Below, in pieces: positions 11,704 through 20,518 of a stretch of 64,000 bases of DNA. The DNA is from Rhodanobacter sp. AS-Z3 (GTDB lineage Bacteria; Pseudomonadota; Gammaproteobacteria; Xanthomonadales; Rhodanobacteraceae). How positions within the stretch are numbered: position 1 is the stretch's first letter; each line of letters opens with the position of its first letter. A program made the position numbers and the translations under genes. Location of the stretch: the NCBI RefSeq assembly GCF_029224025.1, contig NZ_CP119392.1:2751001-2815000 (forward strand), read 5' to 3'. Below the pieces are notes generated by a model. The model was given only the letters and a program-made list of their open reading frames with translations, was not told the origin of the DNA and made no database searches.

Positions 11704-12992
11704 CGACGCTCTTCCGTGGCCAGCAACACCGCCAATACCCCAAACAGGGGCAGGTTTTTCAGCAACCCGCCAAGCGGGTCTAACCAGTGGCTGGGCCAAC
11801 CGATGCCGATGCCCAGGGTGTAACCCAGCAGCATCAGCAACATCAGTGTCAGCACCCAACGTGGTCGCCAGCGCAAAAGACACAATGCGCCGAGCACAAG
11901 GTCGGCGCTGGCAGTAAGCCGCGCCAGCATCAGCAAACTTCCTGCAGACAACGAACTGCCCGGCACCACCGTGATGACCTCGGCTTCCGTCGCCAACCAG
12001 CCCGCCACGCCGGAGCCGAGCCATAGCAATGCGATCAGCACCCGCAGCACCGGCAATCCGAAATACAGGCGGGCATGCCAGCGGTCCTGCACGGCGCTGG
12101 GCGTCTCGGCCAGCGCGCGCTGCAGCGGGCGTGGCTGCAGCCCCAGCGTTTGTTGCAGCCGCGTAACCGCATGTGCCTCACCGACGTTGCCGCGCTCAAG
12201 CATGCGCGCCATGGTTTGCCCCAGCGGACCGTCTCCCAGCCGCTCGCCCATCGCGGCGCCGACTCGCACCATCCATGCGGGCACCGGCAACACCACTGGA
12301 CGGCCAAAACCAAGCCAGTGCCGCCACGCGAGCAGATAGTCGCGCAAGGCCAACACCTCCGGCCCGACCAGCTCGATCACTTCGCATACCAGGGCAGGCC
12401 GAGCCAGCGCGGCAACAACGGCCAAGCCGACGTCTTCCGCAGCAATCGGCTGCACCAGCTGGTCACCCTGGCCCGGCAGCAACAAGAAGCGCGGCAACGC
12501 GGCCAGCGCACGCAGCAGCGAGCTGCCACCGTAAGAACCGCGTGCGCTGTAGACCAGCGACGGCCGCAACACCAGCCAGTCCAGATCCAGCGTTTTCAAC
12601 GCCGCGTCACCGCGGTGCTTGGAGGCGATGAACTCGCCGTCGGCGATTTCACCCAGCGCGGAAATCTGGATTACCCGCCGTATACCCAGCTGACTACAAG
12701 CACGAAACAAGGCCAACGGAGTCCGCTCATGCACCGTCTTGAAGCTATCTCGCCCGCGTTCACGCAAGATGCCGGCGCAGTTGACCACCGCGTCGACCCC
12801 ATCCAGACGTGGCAGCCAATCCGCTTCGTGCACGTCGCTCGCCATGTCGCAAGCGATCGCACGAACGCCTGGAAACCGGGCGTCAATACGCCCACTGCGC
12901 ACTGCGCCAATAACCTCATGACCAGCGGCCGTCAACGCCGCCACGATATGTGCACCAATGAATCCAAACGCGCCCGTCACCAAGACTCGCAT
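11700..12992 (-). CDS. SDR family NAD(P)-binding protein fused to a DoxX-like membrane domain
   Basis: 430 residues from an ATG at 12990-12992 with GGGG upstream. The N-terminal atypical SDR domain (1-~290) begins MRVLVTGAFGFIGAHIVAAL with the TGxxGxxG dinucleotide-binding motif and resembles complex-I 39-kDa-like or nmrA-like proteins; the classic YxxxK pair is not evident. The C-terminal part (about 310-430) has four hydrophobic helices of DoxX-like type. Substrate unknown. It overlaps the DUF2269 gene by 4 bp. Confidence 0.82.
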   Translation of the reverse strand: MRVLVTGAFGFIGAHIVAALTAAGHEVIGAVRSGRIDARFPGVRAIACDMASDVHEADWLPRLDGVDAVVNCAGILRERGRDSFKTVHERTPLALFRACSQLGIRRVIQISALGEIADGEFIASKHRGDAALKTLDLDWLVLRPSLVYSARGSYGGSSLLRALAALPRFLLLPGQGDQLVQPIAAEDVGLAVVAALARPALVCEVIELVGPEVLALRDYLLAWRHWLGFGRPVVLPVPAWMVRVGAAMGERLGDGPLGQTMARMLERGNVGEAHAVTRLQQTLGLQPRPLQRALAETPSAVQDRWHARLYFGLPVLRVLIALLWLGSGVAGWLATEAEVITVVPGSSLSAGSLLMLARLTASADLVLGALCLLRWRPRWVLTLMLLMLLGYTLGIGIGWPSHWLDPLGGLLKNLPLFGVLAVLLATEERR

Positions 12993-13135
12993 CGCAATCC
13001 CCGACATCGAAGGCGGCATTGTAAGGGGCATGAAGATGCAAGTAGACCTGCGCGCGAAGCGCGCACGGCACGAACGTGTCAAACCGCACAACACAGCTGC
13101 CGGTGCTACCGACAGGCAACCACCGTTCGGCAACT

Positions 13136-13705
13136 TCACGGCATCCATTGACTGAACACCAGCGCGCACGGAATCACCGCCAGCGCATAGATCAGGTAGC
13201 TGGCCACGACGTAGAGAATCGCAACTGACGCCTGCATCGACACAGCCACAACCTCGCCGGATGGATCGGTGCCACGACGAACGACTACACTGCTCCCCAG
13301 CCGGTCATGCAAAGCGCGGCCACGATCGCACAGCATCCACAGGTAGCCCAGACCGCAGGATAGCAACGTCAGCAGTGCGTACAACGAACGCAAGCCCATC
13401 AAACCGAGGCTGGCCGAGCGCGCACCTGCTGCACGTACCTCAATGCCCAACAGCAACTTGCCTGGCGTCGCATGCCAATCACTGGCATGCAGCAACCAGA
13501 AATACACCATGACAGGCACGAGCTGGCCGACCAGCAACAGCGAAACCACCGCTCCGTTGTGCAGGCCACTATCCGGGCCAGATGACGCCGCGATGAGATA
13601 ACTGATCAGCAAGAGCGGCTGCAACAAGAGGTTCACGCTGGACAGAATCAGATAGTCCACGAACAGCGCCAGCAGACGACGAAAGAACCACGCAAATGGC
13701 GACAT
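13136..13705 (-). CDS. RDD family membrane protein
   Basis: 189 residues from an ATG at 13703-13705 with GAGG upstream; an ATG ten codons earlier is possible. The RDD domain begins FRRLLALFVDYLI with its Arg-Asp motif, and GKLLLGIEV and RSLYALLTLLSCGLGYLWMLCDRGRALHDRL are typical of the family. An extra C-terminal hydrophobic segment follows. The family's role is unclear; some members affect ion transport. Upstream of the SDR-DoxX gene on the same strand with a 143-bp gap. Confidence 0.85.
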   Translation of the reverse strand: MSPFAWFFRRLLALFVDYLILSSVNLLLQPLLLISYLIAASSGPDSGLHNGAVVSLLLVGQLVPVMVYFWLLHASDWHATPGKLLLGIEVRAAGARSASLGLMGLRSLYALLTLLSCGLGYLWMLCDRGRALHDRLGSSVVVRRGTDPSGEVVAVSMQASVAILYVVASYLIYALAVIPCALVFSQWMP

Positions 13706-13905
13706 GCTTGCCTCAACACGGGAGGGATATGCCATGTAACGCAGCAGACTTCGCGGCGGGGTCAATCAGAGCCGGAATTCCGCGGCCCGGTCGATCGTCG
13801 TTCTCCGATCATGACTTCAGCTGCGGCGCACTCACGGTTTGAGCCGATGCCGTGAACCATTTATCCAGGCGCACGCGTGAACGCGAGTGGCTCACGTCAG
13901 CGCGG

Positions 13906-14124
13906 CTACGACCACGGCACGGACTCCGCCAACAATGTACGCAACTGTGACGTATCCATGTCGGTGAGTTGCTGCTCGGCAAGCCGCAGGTTTTCCTCGC
14001 TCATGGCAATCTGTCGAACCACACCCTCGCCAGAGGGCGAGAACACCAGCAACATATTGCCGTAGGAAGCATCGAGCACCGCAGCCTGCCAGGAAACGCC
14101 CTGTGTATCGTCGAAACTGCGCAC
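13906..14124 (-). CDS. Small conserved-looking protein of unknown function (72 aa)
   Basis: I do not recognise a family. A GTG at 14122-14124 has GGAG six bases upstream, a better start than the TTG at 14136. The protein is mixed alpha/beta in composition with little low complexity: an N-terminal WQAAVLDASYGNMLLVFS strand-like part, then a helical acidic tail (EENLRLAEQQLTDMD). Codon usage matches neighbouring genes. A TATAAT box lies 30 bp upstream. It sits alone between the RDD and GGDEF-EAL genes. Confidence 0.6.
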   Translation of the reverse strand: MRSFDDTQGVSWQAAVLDASYGNMLLVFSPSGEGVVRQIAMSEENLRLAEQQLTDMDTSQLRTLLAESVPWS

Positions 14125-14153
14125 AGCCTGCTCCAACCGAAAATCGTCAGGTC

Positions 14154-14159
14154 ATTATA
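14154..14159 (-). promoter_or_regulatory. Candidate -10 box for the 72-aa gene
   Basis: A perfect TATAAT on the minus strand, 30 bp upstream of the GTG start. No good -35 hexamer lies 16-18 bp further upstream, so this is tentative. Confidence 0.4.
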
Positions 14160-14308
14160 TCGACGTACCCGAACCAGGTATTCAGTACGCATGGTGCTGG
14201 CCACCCCACGCAAGCAAGGCATCTTCGAAATCTGCCTGGAATGAAGTCGCGTTCGATAACGGGACAACATATCGCGCCTGCCGCTTTGACCTGCAGCATC
14301 AAACCGGA

Positions 14309-16393
14309 TCAGACCAGGGGAACTCGCTTCGAGGAGCGGCGGCCTTCCAGCCAGCGATGCAGCTCGGCCGCCGGCAATGGCCTGGCTATCAGGAAACCCT
14401 GCAGCACATCGCAATCCAGTTCAATCAGTGCATCGCGCTGCAGGTCTGTTTCCACGCCTTCCGCAACCACGTGCAAATGCTGGTCATGCGCGATGGCGAT
14501 GATGGCATTGATGAAAAGGTCGCGTGCGTCGGGTCGCAGACCCTCGACAAAGATCCGGTCGATCTTGAGCTCATGCAACGGAAGCTTTTTCATGTTGCCG
14601 AGTGAGGCATAGCCAGAACCGAAATCATCGAGCGAAAATTCGAAACCGAGTTCGCCCAGTTCGTGCATCTTGCTGACCACATCGTCCAGGTCATGCATGA
14701 AGGCACTTTCCGTGATCTCGATGGTCAGCCGTTGCGGGTTTGCCTGGGTGGCACGAACCACTTCACGCACCATCGCCACGAAGTCATGCCTGAAGAGTTG
14801 CCAGGGACTGACATTGATCGACATCCGCGCATGCCCATATTCACCCGGCCAGGTTTCGCGTTCCAGACAGGCCTGACGCAGTACTTCCATGCCAATGACG
14901 TGGATCAGGCCCGCTTCTTCGGCAATCGGAATGAACTCTGCCGGTGATATGAGACCATGTTCGGGATGTCGCCAGCGCAACAGCGCCTCTGCACCCACGA
15001 AGCGACCCAGCCGGTCGACTTGCGGCTGGTAATGCAGTTCGAATTCCTTGCGCTCCAGCGCAACCCGCAAGCCTTTTTCAAGCAGCAAGCGCCGATCCGA
15101 TTCAGCCTGCATGACGCGCTCGAATACGACAACATGATCATCGCCACCTGCCTTCGCGCGATGCAAGGCCACCGCCGCCTGACGCAATGCGCTATCGGCA
15201 TCCCTGGCCATCTGCGGGATCAGCGCGATACCCGCGCTGACGGCGATCACCAGGTCGTTGTCACCAATGCAAAAAGGTTTGACCAAGGTGGCGGTGATGG
15301 ATTGAACGATCGCCCTGGCGGCATCAGCCGGGTCCGTGTCGGCGGGCAAATCTACATGCACGGCAAAATCATCGCTGCCCTGTCGACTGACCAGCCCACC
15401 GGCCGACATCACGCCTCTCATGCGCTCGGCGAAGGCACCCAGCAAAAGGTCGCCGGCATCATGCCCCAACGCCTCGTTGATGATACGGAAGTGCTTGATA
15501 TCGAACATGATCAGCGCGCTGGGCGGCAGATCGGCATCGGCCATCACGGTGTGCAGGTGCTTGTGCAGATACAGCCGATTCGGCAAGCCCGTCAGACGGT
15601 CATGATAGGCAAGATGGCGCAGCTCAGCCTCGCTATGCTCGCGCCGCGTAGTCTCTATGCGCAGGTCGGCCACCTTGCCTGCAAGCTCGCGCGTCTGCTG
15701 CTGCACATCTCGCCGCAAACGATCGCCCATCAACAACAGCAGCGGCAGGAAGGCGAGCGACTCATAAGTCACCCCAGCCTCACCTGCGAAATGGAGCATT
15801 TGGGCATGCACCGCCGCCAGCGTCTGGATCACGATATAGACCGTCAGCGGCCACGCCCGATCATGGATTTGCCTCCGCCAAAGTGCGGCACAGCAAACGG
15901 CTGCCCATAAATAGGTCGCCCCCTTGGCCAGAAGGAATACCGTCAACAGGCTGGACGAGTGACCAAGATAGGCATGAACACGCTCTCCCCACGGCGTGAT
16001 GATGTCGGGCAGTTTGACGACCTGGTCGTGCAACACATCGGTCGAACCGAACTGGTTGGCGATCAGCAGTCCGCCCAACAGCACGGCCAATATCATCAAG
16101 CCTCGACGCCAATACGGCATGTCCGCGTACAAACTCAGAAACCAAAATGCCGCCGGATAGGTCAGGCAACTGACCGTGATTTGTATGCGCATCAGCATCT
16201 GTGCGCGGGTCAGCGAATCCGTCCCGCTGATCGCGGCGTCCAGCAACAGCAGCACGGAAAGCAGCAGGCTGAGATAGCCGAAGGCTGTGTTGGCGTGGCG
16301 GCGAAATCCGGACGAACCGGTGAGCAACGCATGAACCCCAGCGAAGAAGGCAACACCGCATGCAATCAGCAAGCTGGGAACGTAGATGTCCAT
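14309..16393 (-). CDS. Membrane GGDEF-EAL protein, probable c-di-GMP phosphodiesterase
   Basis: 694 residues. The N-terminal ~225 residues form about seven transmembrane helices (a membrane sensor module). A coiled-coil linker, a GGDEF domain and an EAL domain follow. The GGDEF site reads GSDDF and lacks the RxxD I-site, so cyclase activity is unlikely. The EAL domain has the full catalytic set: EALLRW, Asn in INVSPWQ, Glu in ITES, DDFGSGY, Lys in ELKIDR, Glu in VAEGVE and Gln in LQGFLIARPL. Predicted net activity is c-di-GMP hydrolysis, opposing the two cyclases nearby. Confidence 0.9.
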   Translation of the reverse strand: MDIYVPSLLIACGVAFFAGVHALLTGSSGFRRHANTAFGYLSLLLSVLLLLDAAISGTDSLTRAQMLMRIQITVSCLTYPAAFWFLSLYADMPYWRRGLMILAVLLGGLLIANQFGSTDVLHDQVVKLPDIITPWGERVHAYLGHSSSLLTVFLLAKGATYLWAAVCCAALWRRQIHDRAWPLTVYIVIQTLAAVHAQMLHFAGEAGVTYESLAFLPLLLLMGDRLRRDVQQQTRELAGKVADLRIETTRREHSEAELRHLAYHDRLTGLPNRLYLHKHLHTVMADADLPPSALIMFDIKHFRIINEALGHDAGDLLLGAFAERMRGVMSAGGLVSRQGSDDFAVHVDLPADTDPADAARAIVQSITATLVKPFCIGDNDLVIAVSAGIALIPQMARDADSALRQAAVALHRAKAGGDDHVVVFERVMQAESDRRLLLEKGLRVALERKEFELHYQPQVDRLGRFVGAEALLRWRHPEHGLISPAEFIPIAEEAGLIHVIGMEVLRQACLERETWPGEYGHARMSINVSPWQLFRHDFVAMVREVVRATQANPQRLTIEITESAFMHDLDDVVSKMHELGELGFEFSLDDFGSGYASLGNMKKLPLHELKIDRIFVEGLRPDARDLFINAIIAIAHDQHLHVVAEGVETDLQRDALIELDCDVLQGFLIARPLPAAELHRWLEGRRSSKRVPLV

Positions 16394-16618
16394 TCGTTCG
16401 CGAGGCTTGCCCCTCCCCTGAGGGGCCTTGGGGCACGATAGTGCAGAAGCAGACAGCTGTCACCCCGGCATCGGCCAAAACTTTGCTGGCACTCGCGATT
16501 GTCTTGGCCCACCCAACAAATGAGCGCACATCGACCTGAGCTGAAGACTGTGCCGGGAACCGATGGACAATCGCGCAGCGATCAATAGATCGTCGCCGAT
16601 CCCATCCCGATCAGTCTG

Positions 16619-17251
16619 CTACAGGGACAACGGTTGCGCCGGCCGGTACAACGCCAGGCAAAGCAGAACCATGCCAATCAAGACCACAAGCAGGCTGCGC
16701 TTTGCCACCGACCAATGCCTTGCCACGAACACCGGATACGCGACGACCCATAACACCAGCATGCACCAGAGCCAGAGCGTCGACGTTCTCTTGGCCAGAA
16801 TGACCGACCATCCGTAACCTATCAGCCAGACCAGACTGCCGAGGAGGCCGGCCAGCCCACTGCCGAAAGCCGCCCACGTCTCGGGCGCAACCTCGACCTT
16901 GGCAACCTTCTGTTCCAGCTCAAAACGGACCGGCACGATAATCCGTTGTGCCACAGGTGTATCACCGTTCGTCCCGGGCAGGAACGACCATTCCGAAACA
17001 CTGCGCAAAGCAGCCGCGTCAAGATCCGGATATCCACTGGATTGGTCGAGACTGGCATTTACCGCCCGCCCATTGACGTCGACCTCGGCCGCGACCATGA
17101 CCGTACCCTGCTCTGCCGCAGACACCGCCGACGCCGGATACTGCACAGGTGCATAGATAACCGTGGGCGCTGTCGTGTCATCGGTTGCACAGACAGTGGC
17201 ACAGAAAAATACCGCAACCAGCCACGCAGCCCAGGACTTGCGAAAAGCCAT
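16619..17251 (-). CDS. TonB C-terminal-domain protein with C-terminal membrane segments
   Basis: 210 residues from an ATG at 17249-17251 with AAGAG upstream. A signal peptide (AAWLVAVFFCATVCA) is followed directly by a TonB_C-type domain (about 28-125; YPASAVSAAEQGTVMVAAEV, then GYPDLDAAALRSVSEWSFLPG), then three hydrophobic helices (about 140-205). Classical TonB has the reverse order, with an N-terminal anchor, a Pro-rich spacer and a C-terminal TonB_C. The role is unknown; it may bind an outer-membrane protein or be a degenerate transducer. Confidence 0.7.
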   Translation of the reverse strand: MAFRKSWAAWLVAVFFCATVCATDDTTAPTVIYAPVQYPASAVSAAEQGTVMVAAEVDVNGRAVNASLDQSSGYPDLDAAALRSVSEWSFLPGTNGDTPVAQRIIVPVRFELEQKVAKVEVAPETWAAFGSGLAGLLGSLVWLIGYGWSVILAKRTSTLWLWCMLVLWVVAYPVFVARHWSVAKRSLLVVLIGMVLLCLALYRPAQPLSL

Positions 17252-17423
17252 CTCTTGCCCCTGGTTGCCCGCACGCCACGAATCGGCACCGCAACCCTGA
17301 CAGGGTAACCGAATGCAGCGCAACCACGCAGCAGCACATAACCATTTGCGGCGCGGATCGAGAACCTCGACCGACTCGGCAACTGACACACGCAAACTCG
17401 CACCACTGTGCGCTCCAAACGTC

Positions 17424-18815
17424 TTATCGCAGCGTAGCGGTCACGTCGTTGACCAGATGCACCAGCCCGCGCATGTCGAAGTTCGGCGGATCGATCGTCG
17501 AGCCAAGACGCACAATCACCAGCCGTTGCGACGGCACGATCAGAATACGCTGGCCATTCATGCCCGAAGCAAAGTACGCATCGCCGGGCATGCCGGCGAT
17601 GATATGGCCACCATCCGTTGAAACACCGGTGTTGGTCCAGAAGCCGAAGCCATACAGTGAGTCGAGAGTCTGCCTGCTCGCCGCAGCACTCCAGCCAGCC
17701 GGAAGAATGCGCTGACCGGCAACTACGCCATCGTCCAGATACAGCTGACCGAGGCGCGCCCAGTCGCGTGCCGATGCATAAATACGCGTCGAACCCACCA
17801 AGGTCTGCGCGCCATCGAACTCCATCCGCACGTGATGCATGCCAAGCGGACCGAACAATTCGCGATGGGCGAAGCGAATCATCCCCGCCGCCCCGCCAGC
17901 CACGTGATCGCGCAGCACGCCGGCAAGTATCAGCGTATTGCCACTGGTGTACGCCCACTGGCTGCCGGGTGCAGTACGTAGACCGGCGCTGGCGGCGAAC
18001 GCTGCCATATCGCGGCGCTGGAACAACATCTCCGATACCGGATCGAAGCCGCTATCGTCCTCGGTGAGGTCAAGGCCCGAGGTCATGCGCGACAGTTGCT
18101 CCAGCGTGATCGGGTGGCGCGGGTCATCCCGGCGCTGCCACGCTGCCACCGGCGCAGGCATCGCCATATCCAGCCGACCCTGTCGCACCAGAATGCCCAG
18201 CAGCGCATTGATCACCGACTTGCTCATCGAATAACCGAGCTGCGGCGTCTGCGCTGTGAAACCTGCGGCGTAGAGTTCAGCGATGATCTTCCCGTCATGC
18301 ACCACCACAATCGCATGCACGTGGCGACGGGGCCCACTGGCCGGTTCGGCGAACGCGCGACTGAGTGCAGCCTCCAGCGCGGGATCGGTGTTGGCAGCCA
18401 CTGGCGGTTCCGCGATTGATGTCTCCGACATCACTTCGTCAGCGGCTTGCAGCGCAGCTGCATCTGGCCTCGTGGTTGGCAAGCCACAGCCATACGCCGG
18501 GTACCACGTTGCTTCGCCGGAAAAGTGCCCGTGCCAGTTGACCGTGACCTCACGACGTTCCGCGTCAACGCGGTAGTGCAGACCACGCAACAGGATATGC
18601 ATGCCCCGCTGCGGCAGGATGTTCTCGGCAAACGCGCGCTCCGGCGTCTGACCGGAGACGAAGACGTAGGCGCAAAGCGTTTGCGCGACACTGGCCGTGG
18701 CCACCCGCAAGGCGCGATCCGGACGTTTCCAGACAACCAGCGCCGCCAGCAAGACCACCAGCAGCAACGTCGCTCCAAATCCAACGCGCAGGCTCTTCTT
18801 GAATCGTATCGACAC
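17424..18815 (-). CDS. Serine hydrolase, class C beta-lactamase/esterase family, membrane-anchored
   Basis: 463 residues from a GTG at 18813-18815 with AGGGA upstream. A single N-terminal hydrophobic helix (about 10-30) acts as an uncleaved anchor or signal. A ~110-residue extension precedes the beta-lactamase-fold domain with catalytic SMSK (SxxK), YTSGN (YxN-type) and, near the C-terminus, HIIAGMPG in place of the KTG box. Family members include esterases, D-aminopeptidases and 6-aminohexanoate-dimer hydrolase-like proteins, so antibiotic resistance cannot be assumed. Periplasmic by topology. Confidence 0.85.
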   Translation of the reverse strand: MSIRFKKSLRVGFGATLLLVVLLAALVVWKRPDRALRVATASVAQTLCAYVFVSGQTPERAFAENILPQRGMHILLRGLHYRVDAERREVTVNWHGHFSGEATWYPAYGCGLPTTRPDAAALQAADEVMSETSIAEPPVAANTDPALEAALSRAFAEPASGPRRHVHAIVVVHDGKIIAELYAAGFTAQTPQLGYSMSKSVINALLGILVRQGRLDMAMPAPVAAWQRRDDPRHPITLEQLSRMTSGLDLTEDDSGFDPVSEMLFQRRDMAAFAASAGLRTAPGSQWAYTSGNTLILAGVLRDHVAGGAAGMIRFAHRELFGPLGMHHVRMEFDGAQTLVGSTRIYASARDWARLGQLYLDDGVVAGQRILPAGWSAAASRQTLDSLYGFGFWTNTGVSTDGGHIIAGMPGDAYFASGMNGQRILIVPSQRLVIVRLGSTIDPPNFDMRGLVHLVNDVTATLR

Positions 18816-19007
18816 GGAATTCCCTTTAGTCTGGATACTGCGGCGTCGAACCACTCACTCTCGATCACGGCGGTTCGCGCGATGTGGATTCTGGCACCTG
18901 CTCATCCATTCTGCTCGTAGCTGCGTACGCATAGGGCTAGCATCTTCAATGCCTCGGCATTGTGGACACCCCCTCGCCTTTGCTCGCCACCCAGGAACAC
19001 ATACGCC

Positions 19008-19796
19008 ATGCCTGCCTCTTGCCGAATCCTCGTTCCGATGCTGCTGACGTGCCTGTTGCTGCTATCGGGTTGTGTGGCCGGCGGTGACGTCACCAAACCG
19101 GTACCGACCACGTTCATTGCCGCCCCACAACCTGCGCATCGACTGGTCGTAATCCTGCCTGGACGGGGCGATAGCCTGCAGGGACTGACCGACACCGGCA
19201 TTGCAGAGATCATCCAGCAAAGCTGGCCCGATGCCGACGTGCTGCTCACCGGGCTGACCATGCCGTTCTACCGACAGGGCCGCGCGGCCCAGCGCCTGCA
19301 CGATGAAGTGATCGAACCGGCGCAACGACCGGCCTATCGTCAGATCTGGCTGGCCGGCATTTCGTTGGGTGGTCTGGGTGCGCTGCTCTACGACATCGCC
19401 TACCCCGACCAGATCGATGGCCTGATGCTGCTCTCGCCTTATCTTGGCGACGACGCCATTCACCAGCAGATCCGTCAGGCCGGCGGACTCGCTGCATGGC
19501 AAGCCGGACCGGCACAGCCGATCGGGCCGGATACCTTTCAGCACGAGTTGTGGCGCTCCCTGCAGCACTGGTCGCAGCGTCCGCAACGCGCGCGCTCAAC
19601 CTGGCTGGCTTACGGCGCCGACGAGCCGTTCCGTCAACCGATCGAACTGATGAGCCCGCTGCTGCCAGCCGACCACGTCCTCATGCTGCCGGGCAAGCAC
19701 AACTGGAAACTGTGGAAACCGGCCATGCGCGAGCTCCTGCAACGAGCCGGCGCCGAGGACCCCCGCTCCACCTTCCAGCGCGGTGCAGGCGAGTAA
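19008..19796 (+). CDS. Alpha/beta-hydrolase lipoprotein
   Basis: 262 residues from an ATG at 19008. A lipoprotein signal with lipobox LSGC (LLTCLLLLSGCVAGG) precedes an alpha/beta-hydrolase fold. The nucleophile elbow is GISLGG, and a late acid (YGADEPF) and His (PGKHNWKLW) complete a plausible Ser-Asp-His triad. An oxyanion-type PGRGDS follows the first strand. Likely an envelope esterase of unknown substrate. It is divergent from the serine hydrolase. Confidence 0.82.
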   Translation: MPASCRILVPMLLTCLLLLSGCVAGGDVTKPVPTTFIAAPQPAHRLVVILPGRGDSLQGLTDTGIAEIIQQSWPDADVLLTGLTMPFYRQGRAAQRLHDEVIEPAQRPAYRQIWLAGISLGGLGALLYDIAYPDQIDGLMLLSPYLGDDAIHQQIRQAGGLAAWQAGPAQPIGPDTFQHELWRSLQHWSQRPQRARSTWLAYGADEPFRQPIELMSPLLPADHVLMLPGKHNWKLWKPAMRELLQRAGAEDPRSTFQRGAGE

Positions 19797-19966
19797 GCTC
19801 CCGAAGCAGGCGGACCTTGACCACGCAACGAGGGCCCGGATAGACCTGACCTCCGTGTTTCCGGCGGGATCAGTCCGGTGCGAACACAATCGTGGTGTCG
19901 ATTTTCACACCGGCCATTCGTCGCAAGAGGAGGAAGTCCCCAGCCCCTTCAGCCAGGAGAAACCGC

Positions 19967-20446
19967 ATGGTCAGCAAGAACACGATTTGCCTTTGGTATG
20001 ACGGCACCGCCCTGGACGCCGCGACGTTTTACGCCAAGACGTTCCCGGACAGCGCCGTGGGGGCCGTCCATCGTGCGCCGGGGGACTATCCGGCGGGCAA
20101 GCAGGGCGATGTTCTGACCGTCGAGTTCACCGTGATGGGCATCCCGTGCCTGGGCTTGAACGGCGGCCCCCAGTTCAAGCACGACGAGGCGTTCTCGTTT
20201 CAGGTAGCCACCGACGACCAGGCCGAAACCGACCGACTGTGGAACGCCATCATCGGCAATGGCGGTCAGGCCAGCGAATGCGGCTGGTGCAAGGATCGAT
20301 GGGGATTGTCGTGGCAGATCACTCCGCGCGCGCTGATGGATGCGATCACCGATCCCGACCCGGCTGTCGCCAAGCGCGCGTTCAACGCCATGATGGAAAT
20401 GACGAAGATCGACATCGCTGCGATCGAAGCCGCCCGTCGCGGCTGA
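19967..20446 (+). CDS. VOC-superfamily protein of the PhnB / 3-demethylubiquinone methyltransferase-like group
   Basis: 159 residues from an ATG at 19967 with AGGAG upstream (MVSKNTICLWYDG). The sequence has the family features: AATFYAKTFPDSAVGAVHRAPGDYPAGK, LGLNGGPQF, CGWCKDRWGLSWQITP and the C-terminal RAFNAMMEMTKIDIAAIEAA. It is a glyoxalase-fold protein; members are annotated as methyltransferases, but no SAM motif is present and the true activity is unknown. Confidence 0.88.
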   Translation: MVSKNTICLWYDGTALDAATFYAKTFPDSAVGAVHRAPGDYPAGKQGDVLTVEFTVMGIPCLGLNGGPQFKHDEAFSFQVATDDQAETDRLWNAIIGNGGQASECGWCKDRWGLSWQITPRALMDAITDPDPAVAKRAFNAMMEMTKIDIAAIEAARRG

Positions 20447-20518
20447 CGCCGAGGCTGGGCGATTCGTCACCGCCGCCCTGCCCTTCCTTCCCACACATTT
20501 CCCAGAGGTTGATCTGGC

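Noticed and set aside
12075-13151. 358-codon plus-strand frame opposite the SDR-DoxX gene
   Set aside because: Gln/His/Arg-rich antisense shadow with no recognisable feature.
17424-18815. Antibiotic-resistance beta-lactamase
   Set aside because: The SxxK/YxN serine-hydrolase family is mostly esterases and peptidases, and the KTG box is replaced, so resistance cannot be claimed.
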